Assembly (NCBI GenBank): GCA_003218935.1
Contig: QHPA01000013.1
Span: 1 to 9,154 of the forward strand
Direction of reading: 5' to 3'
DNA: 9,154 nt
Source of the DNA: Verrucomicrobiota bacterium
GTDB lineage: Bacteria; Verrucomicrobiota; Verrucomicrobiia; Limisphaerales; AV2
A program made the translations under genes and the position numbers. Numbering within the stretch: the first letter of the stretch is position 1; each line of letters begins with the position of its first letter. Below the pieces are notes generated by a model. The model made no database searches and was not told where the DNA came from. It saw only the letters and a program-made list of their open reading frames with translations. Below are positions 7,201 through 9,154 of the stretch, piece by piece.

Positions 7201-7574
7201 CCGTCGGTGTCTTCGAGAATCTTGATGCGGTCTCGGCCTTTCTGTCCTTTGGGGACACCTTTCGGATATTCGTAAAGTTCCAACACCCACAAGCGCCCGC
7301 GCTCGTCCCAGGTCATCGCCACGGGATTGACCACTTCCGGCTCGCTCGCGAAGAGGCGCACTTCAAAACCTTTCGGGACTTTGAACTTTTTCTGAGTTTC
7401 CTCAGGCGCAAGGGGCGAGCTGTCCGCGGGGGCGTAAGCGCCGGAAAGCTGTTTTCCGGGCGGATTGTTTTTATAGATCGGAAAATTGTAAGTCTTGCCG
7501 GAACGTCCGGCGGCGCTCACCGGGCCAACGCAGGAAAGACCGAGAAAAGCGGCAACGATTAAAAACAATTTCAT
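4254..7574 (-). CDS. Secreted PVC-type dehydrogenase with HEAT-like repeats and cytochrome c domain
   Basis: A 1106-residue exported protein. A signal peptide (1-21, MKLFLIVAAFLGLSCVGPVSA) is followed by a beta-propeller of the Pirellula/Verrucomicrobium 'membrane-bound dehydrogenase' type (about 60-435). This includes KVPKGFEVRLFASEPEVVNP (66-85), two calcium-loop-like motifs EDTDGDGKAD (121-130) and EDTNGDDKAD (164-173), NPWGVDWNERGD (250-261), and the closing GRIWRVVW (428-435). An alpha-helical HEAT-like region spans about 455-900. The C-terminal heme domain has CFVCH at 945-949 (heme c), GPDLTGVGR, and a candidate distal ligand M1048 in SLMPEGL. Such proteins are thought to oxidise sugars or polysaccharide-derived substrates in the periplasm and pass electrons to cytochrome c; the substrate here is unknown. 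Residues 794-816 come from an in-frame palindromic element and the last residues from another. GC content falls in the HEAT-coding part (about 5600-6200). The start lacks a Shine-Dalgarno site but is fixed by the signal peptide. Confidence 0.9.
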   Translation of the reverse strand: MKLFLIVAAFLGLSCVGPVSAAGRSGKTYNFPIYKNNPPGKQLSGAYAPADSSPLAPEETQKKFKVPKGFEVRLFASEPEVVNPVAMTWDERGRLWVLELYEYPKGVPKGQKGRDRIKILEDTDGDGKADKVTVFADGYSLATGLALGNGGVYLGVAPDLLFLEDTNGDDKADRTTVLKTGFGMEDRHELLNGFAWGPDGWLYMTHGVFTHSKVRDPNDPDGFGVQVDAALARYHPRTKKFEVFADGTSNPWGVDWNERGDAFVSACVIHHLFHMAPGGQYNRQGGTWANPYGYVGDLPSKGLPAIVDWRHYRAAHSGICIYQGDQWPAEWRGLVFIGNIHQSAINCDRLTPVGSTYRAEKESKLLGPDKGPWEVGAGNFLVCDDHWFRPVSVQTGPDGAMWIADWSDKYPCYQNAQADPDGVDRELGRIWRVVWVGDQPGKIVASRPEKGMDLSKLAKEELFKLLHRQNSWHRRQAQRLLGERITKNDASVIAGLSTLVAPKFRLADSGIRTETRLAALGVLHQSGLLTEQTLDGAAHDKSPELRAWAARFTGEPGRDFFRYLSRLLGSAMDDEVSVRAAVAVALRQINSGSFTVDSSTEYVAPHLFATFEPLLQRPSPTNDLYYPHIIWMAMEPRLIEEPSEYLEMFAKYENWVSGYCLQRAMRRICDLTDADARAKHLNAAMEFLGTIAAKTTLADAALDGLIDAFKSKGAPPTIPLEQIFAKLTTNPALADKARRLATLLGDTTASRALIARINDARASVEDRLKGIQAARETKDAAAKAELLKFIRTPVAAEVTRLTSPAGKSEPPHVGSYAQLQVEAIRALSTFDGDEISAAVVDAWKNFNLPTRRAAADVLVTRSKWSRTLLAGVDKKVVDPQDFSATARRALAKSSDNTVVDHANRVLGRYRATGEDKLKLIAEKRKAVLNGEPDLKAGYEVAKRTCFVCHKLYGEGADVGPDLTGVGRSTLDALLHNIIDPNEVIGMGFENTEVELKDGRTLNGRIVEDTPTRLKLLASGPTEHLIARSDIAVVNGKPRIRTSDLSLMPEGLEQMSDADFRNMIWYLLNPPGDNRPMTPQLWKELTGEDMPAKKSARSSASDCKSAA
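4259..4282. repeat. Small palindrome forming the C-terminal tail of the dehydrogenase
   Basis: CGGCC-GATT, a TGC loop, then AATC-GCT-GGCCG: a nine-pair stem with a three-base bulge. It overlaps the last codons of the minus-strand gene, encoding the tail SDCKSAA just before the TAG at 4254-4256. Cores of the GATTTGCAATC type recur, as far as I recall, in verrucomicrobial genomes, so this may be a fragment of a dispersed palindromic repeat. It is not followed by a T tract on the minus strand, so it is not an obvious terminator. Confidence 0.4.
5127..5195. repeat. 69-base palindromic element inserted in frame in the dehydrogenase gene
   Basis: A long imperfect inverted repeat. The outer arms begin GTAG and end GAGGCTC: aligning 5127-5150 with the complement of 5172-5195 gives 20 matches in 24 positions. 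The arms continue inward to CCGG at the centre with small bulges. The length is exactly 23 codons, read on the minus strand as VAAEVTRLTSPAGKSEPPHVG plus SY. It separates FIRTP from LQVEAIRAL, which would otherwise read as continuous HEAT-like sequence. Size, symmetry and in-frame uptake resemble the Rickettsia palindromic elements in principle; no sequence relation is implied. Confidence 0.72.
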
Positions 7575-7667
7575 AGCGTGAAATGATCAGGATGGAATTC
7601 GTCGGGTCAAACTCTAAAGGGTTTGCGGAGGAAAATTGGCCGAAGTCGAGTTAAGCCACTCGCAGGG

Positions 7668-8432
7668 TCAAAAACAAAAGACCGGCGGGCCACCCATGCT
7701 CAAAGTAGGAGTGCGATTGGTCATTTGATTGAAGTTGCGCCAAATAACGTGGCCGTCGAGAAACAGGAGGTTGCCGCCGGCCGCCCGATTTCCCTCCAGG
7801 TGGCTCGTGCGGTGATAGGCCACCCGGCCCCGGTCATCGGTCCAGCCGCCCTGGATTCGGGTGAAGTTGTTCGTCCGGTCCTGATAGATAGTCGCATCGA
7901 TGACCACTTCGCTTTCAGTGGGCGCGTTGGTGGAGCTGCCCAGAACAGTACTGCGGGCGTATTTGTCCAGCACACCGCCAAAGCGTTTGAACAACCAGCC
8001 GTAGCCGGTGACGTGATATTTGTAATTGCGGCTCCAGAAATCCCACAGTTTGTCGTTGTCCTGCGGCGCGCCGGAGGGGCAATACAGGACGTGCCGTTGC
8101 ATGCCCGTGTTCAGGAAGGCGTTCGCCACGCCGTTTGGCATGTCCCAGGCCCAATAGCTTGGGCCGGCGTCCGGATTGGAATTGGGAATGTAAGGGGCCT
8201 TGGTGAGGTCCGGGAGGTTGTCGCGGTTGTCGTGGGCATACATCGCCATGGCGAGGCCAACCTGGCGGAGATTGCTTTTGCACCTGGCCCGCAGGCCCGC
8301 TTCCTTCGCCTTGGAAAGCGCGGGGAGCAACAAGGCCGCGAGGATGGCGATGATAGCGATGACGACGAGAAGCTCGATCAACGTAAAGGCCGGGAACAGT
8401 TTGAGGACCTGCTTGCTCTTCATAGAATCCAT
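7668..8432 (-). CDS. Prepilin-like protein (type II secretion pseudopilin-like)
   Basis: A 254-residue protein with a type IV prepilin N-terminus: a short basic leader, the processing site [20 protein letters not shown], and the conserved Glu at +5 (E20). Ala (A15) rather than the usual Gly stands before the cut, as is often seen in PVC proteins. The hydrophobic helix (about 16-38) is followed by [11 protein letters not shown] and a C-terminal soluble domain with CPSGAP (118-123) and the late [13 protein letters not shown] (222-234), typical of the DUF1559-like/H-X9-DG group found in many copies in Verrucomicrobia and Planctomycetes. The likely role is a surface or periplasmic filament or secretion-related pseudopilin; the partner system is unknown. 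It ends 93 bases before the large dehydrogenase gene, in the same direction, with no strong terminator between. The first ATG (8432) and one three codons later (8423) are both possible, as neither has a Shine-Dalgarno site. Confidence 0.85.
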   Translation of the reverse strand: MDSMKSKQVLKLFPAFTLIELLVVIAIIAILAALLLPALSKAKEAGLRARCKSNLRQVGLAMAMYAHDNRDNLPDLTKAPYIPNSNPDAGPSYWAWDMPNGVANAFLNTGMQRHVLYCPSGAPQDNDKLWDFWSRNYKYHVTGYGWLFKRFGGVLDKYARSTVLGSSTNAPTESEVVIDATIYQDRTNNFTRIQGGWTDDRGRVAYHRTSHLEGNRAAGGNLLFLDGHVIWRNFNQMTNRTPTLSMGGPPVFCF

Positions 8433-8551
8433 GTCGTGGTGGATAGATTTTTAAGCGATACCAGACATTCTCCGTTCCGGCGCCAATTGTAAAACAATAA
8501 TTCGGTTGCGTCCGTCGCGTTCAGAACGTTGGGCAGTGCTACAGTTCGCAT

Positions 8552-8608
8552 TTTGGGTGGGGCGCGCGTCCTCGCGAGCCGGCTCGTCAGTAGCCTCGCC
8601 CCACCAAA
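8552..8608. repeat. Intergenic palindromic element with nested palindrome
   Basis: Inverted arms GGTGGGGCG (8556-8564) and CGCCCCACC (8597-8605) match perfectly and extend outward to TTTG/CAAA with one extra base. Between them lies a perfect 12-base palindrome, CGAGCCGGCTCG (8575-8586). The whole could fold into one hairpin with an internal loop. It sits between two divergent prepilin-like genes, just upstream of a promoter. The layout suits a REP- or MITE-like repeat; a bidirectional terminator is less likely because both flanking genes start here rather than end. Confidence 0.6.
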
Positions 8609-8625
8609 CTGAACCAGACCAGACA

Positions 8626-8654
8626 TTGACGGGAGGGACGAACGTGGCTATTAT
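8626..8654 (+). promoter_or_regulatory. Sigma-70-type promoter of the right-edge prepilin-like gene
   Basis: TTGACG (8626-8631, five of six consensus bases) and TATTAT (8649-8654, five of six) are separated by exactly 17 bases. A start of transcription near 8661 would leave a leader of about 34 bases ahead of the ATG at 8695. It is the clearest promoter in the window. Confidence 0.75.
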
Positions 8655-8683
8655 TTACGCACAGCCCGAAAAACCATATTGGA

Positions 8684-8688
8684 AAGGA
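8684..8688 (+). promoter_or_regulatory. Shine-Dalgarno site of the right-edge prepilin-like gene
   Basis: AAGGA six bases before the ATG at 8695. It fixes the start and is one of the few good ribosome binding sites in this window. Confidence 0.75.
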
Positions 8689-8694
8689 CCAGGT

Positions 8695-9154
8695 ATGTCC
8701 GAGTCAAACTCAGCGCTTGTCGTGACTGGTGCCCGACGCCCTGCTCGCCGCGCCGCCTTTACCCTGATTGAACTGCTGGTGGTCATCGCCATCATCGCGA
8801 TACTCGCCGGCCTGTTATTGCCTGCCTTGGCGAAAGCCAAGGCAAAGGCCAGCCAAATCAGTTGTGTGAACAATCTCAAGCAATTGACTCTGGGGGCAAT
8901 CCTTTACAGCCTGGATTTCAATGACAGGATACTGGCCAACTTGCTGGGTAACACCAACGCGTGGATCGGCGGAGACGTCTCCTCGTTGCCAGGCGCGACG
9001 AACATTGCTGATATTCGCAATGGGCGTCTGTTTCCTTACAGTCCGGCGGAGCAGATTTATCGATGTCCCAGCGACAAATTGGGCTTTAAGATAGGAGGCA
9101 AGAGCGTGATACGCGTTCGCAGTGTGTCGCTCAACGGAATGATGGGCGAGAATA
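8695..9154 (+). CDS. Prepilin-like protein, N-terminal part (runs off right edge)
   Basis: An open frame of 153 codons reaches the window end without a stop. The leader [20 protein letters not shown] is unusually long (21 residues before the cut) and basic, followed by [19 protein letters not shown] with Glu at +5 (E26) and Ala before the cut. After the membrane helix come [12 protein letters not shown] and [22 protein letters not shown], the usual start of the soluble domain in the DUF1559-like group; YRCPSD about 80 residues later is also typical. It is divergent from the other prepilin-like gene (262 bases apart), and the two proteins share only the N-terminal region and general layout. 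It has its own near-consensus promoter and Shine-Dalgarno site. The likely role is a secreted or surface pseudopilin of unknown partner. Confidence 0.88.
   Translation, partial: MSESNSALVVTGARRPARRAAFTLIELLVVIAIIAILAGLLLPALAKAKAKASQISCVNNLKQLTLGAILYSLDFNDRILANLLGNTNAWIGGDVSSLPGATNIADIRNGRLFPYSPAEQIYRCPSDKLGFKIGGKSVIRVRSVSLNGMMGEN
8823..8844 (+). other. Perfect hairpin with GAAA loop inside the prepilin-like coding sequence
   Basis: TGCCTTGGC, a GAAA loop, and the exact complement GCCAAGGCA give a nine-pair stem closed by a C-G pair, a GNRA-type tetraloop in RNA. It encodes the LPALAKAKA stretch just after the membrane helix. Codon choice alone could create it. Confidence 0.4.

Noticed and set aside
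6417..7562. Long plus-strand open frame (381 codons) opposite the dehydrogenase gene
   Set aside because: It mirrors the GC-rich codons of the minus-strand gene, whose propeller motifs and signal peptide are clear; its own translation shows no domain or signal.
7647..7662. Small hairpin CGAGT/ACTCG after the prepilin-like gene as a terminator
   Set aside because: Only five pairs and no T tract on the minus strand.
7623..8492. Plus-strand open frame of 289 codons over the prepilin-like gene
   Set aside because: The minus strand has an unmistakable prepilin N-terminus and LDGH motif; the plus frame is a shadow.

Overview
The window looks like a piece of a Verrucomicrobia (PVC group) chromosome, probably from the Pedosphaera/Limisphaerales side. 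The evidence is a very large secreted dehydrogenase fused to a cytochrome c domain of the Pirellula/Verrucomicrobium type, two prepilin-like proteins of the kind these bacteria carry in many copies, GC-rich genes that mostly lack clear Shine-Dalgarno sites, and several short palindromic or heptameric repeats, some lying inside genes. The assignment is inference from gene content; no rRNA or housekeeping marker is present.

Left part (1-3136, plus strand): three genes of an ebo cluster, in the order eboB (TatD-like hydrolase), eboE (TIM-barrel protein) and eboC (UbiA-like membrane prenyltransferase). In other bacteria and in eustigmatophyte plastids the full set is eboA-F; it has been linked to making or exporting a small molecule, for example the scytonemin monomer in cyanobacteria. 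eboA, eboD and eboF are not seen here; if present they must lie left of base 1. eboE carries five perfect copies of a 7-base repeat that are translated in frame.

Middle (3137-4253): a 311-base stretch without a clear gene holds a strong hairpin that fits a minus-strand terminator, and faint signs of a decayed small secreted-protein gene. Next comes a minus-strand gene for a secreted protein made almost wholly of Asp/Arg heptads (12 + 13 copies around a five-residue break).

Right part (4254-9154): a 1106-residue secreted protein on the minus strand (beta-propeller dehydrogenase, HEAT-like repeats, CxxCH cytochrome c) contains a 69-base imperfect palindrome translated in frame as 23 residues, and a second small palindrome that forms its C-terminal tail. 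Upstream of it, also on the minus strand, is a 254-residue prepilin-like protein. A second prepilin-like gene runs divergently off the right edge behind a near-consensus sigma-70 promoter; the intergenic space holds a third palindromic element.

The ebo genes may form one functional unit. The three minus-strand genes share direction and could be partly co-transcribed, but nothing in the sequence ties them functionally to the ebo genes. The most unusual theme is that short dispersed-type repeats appear to have been taken up into coding sequence at least twice, and perhaps three times, within 9 kb.
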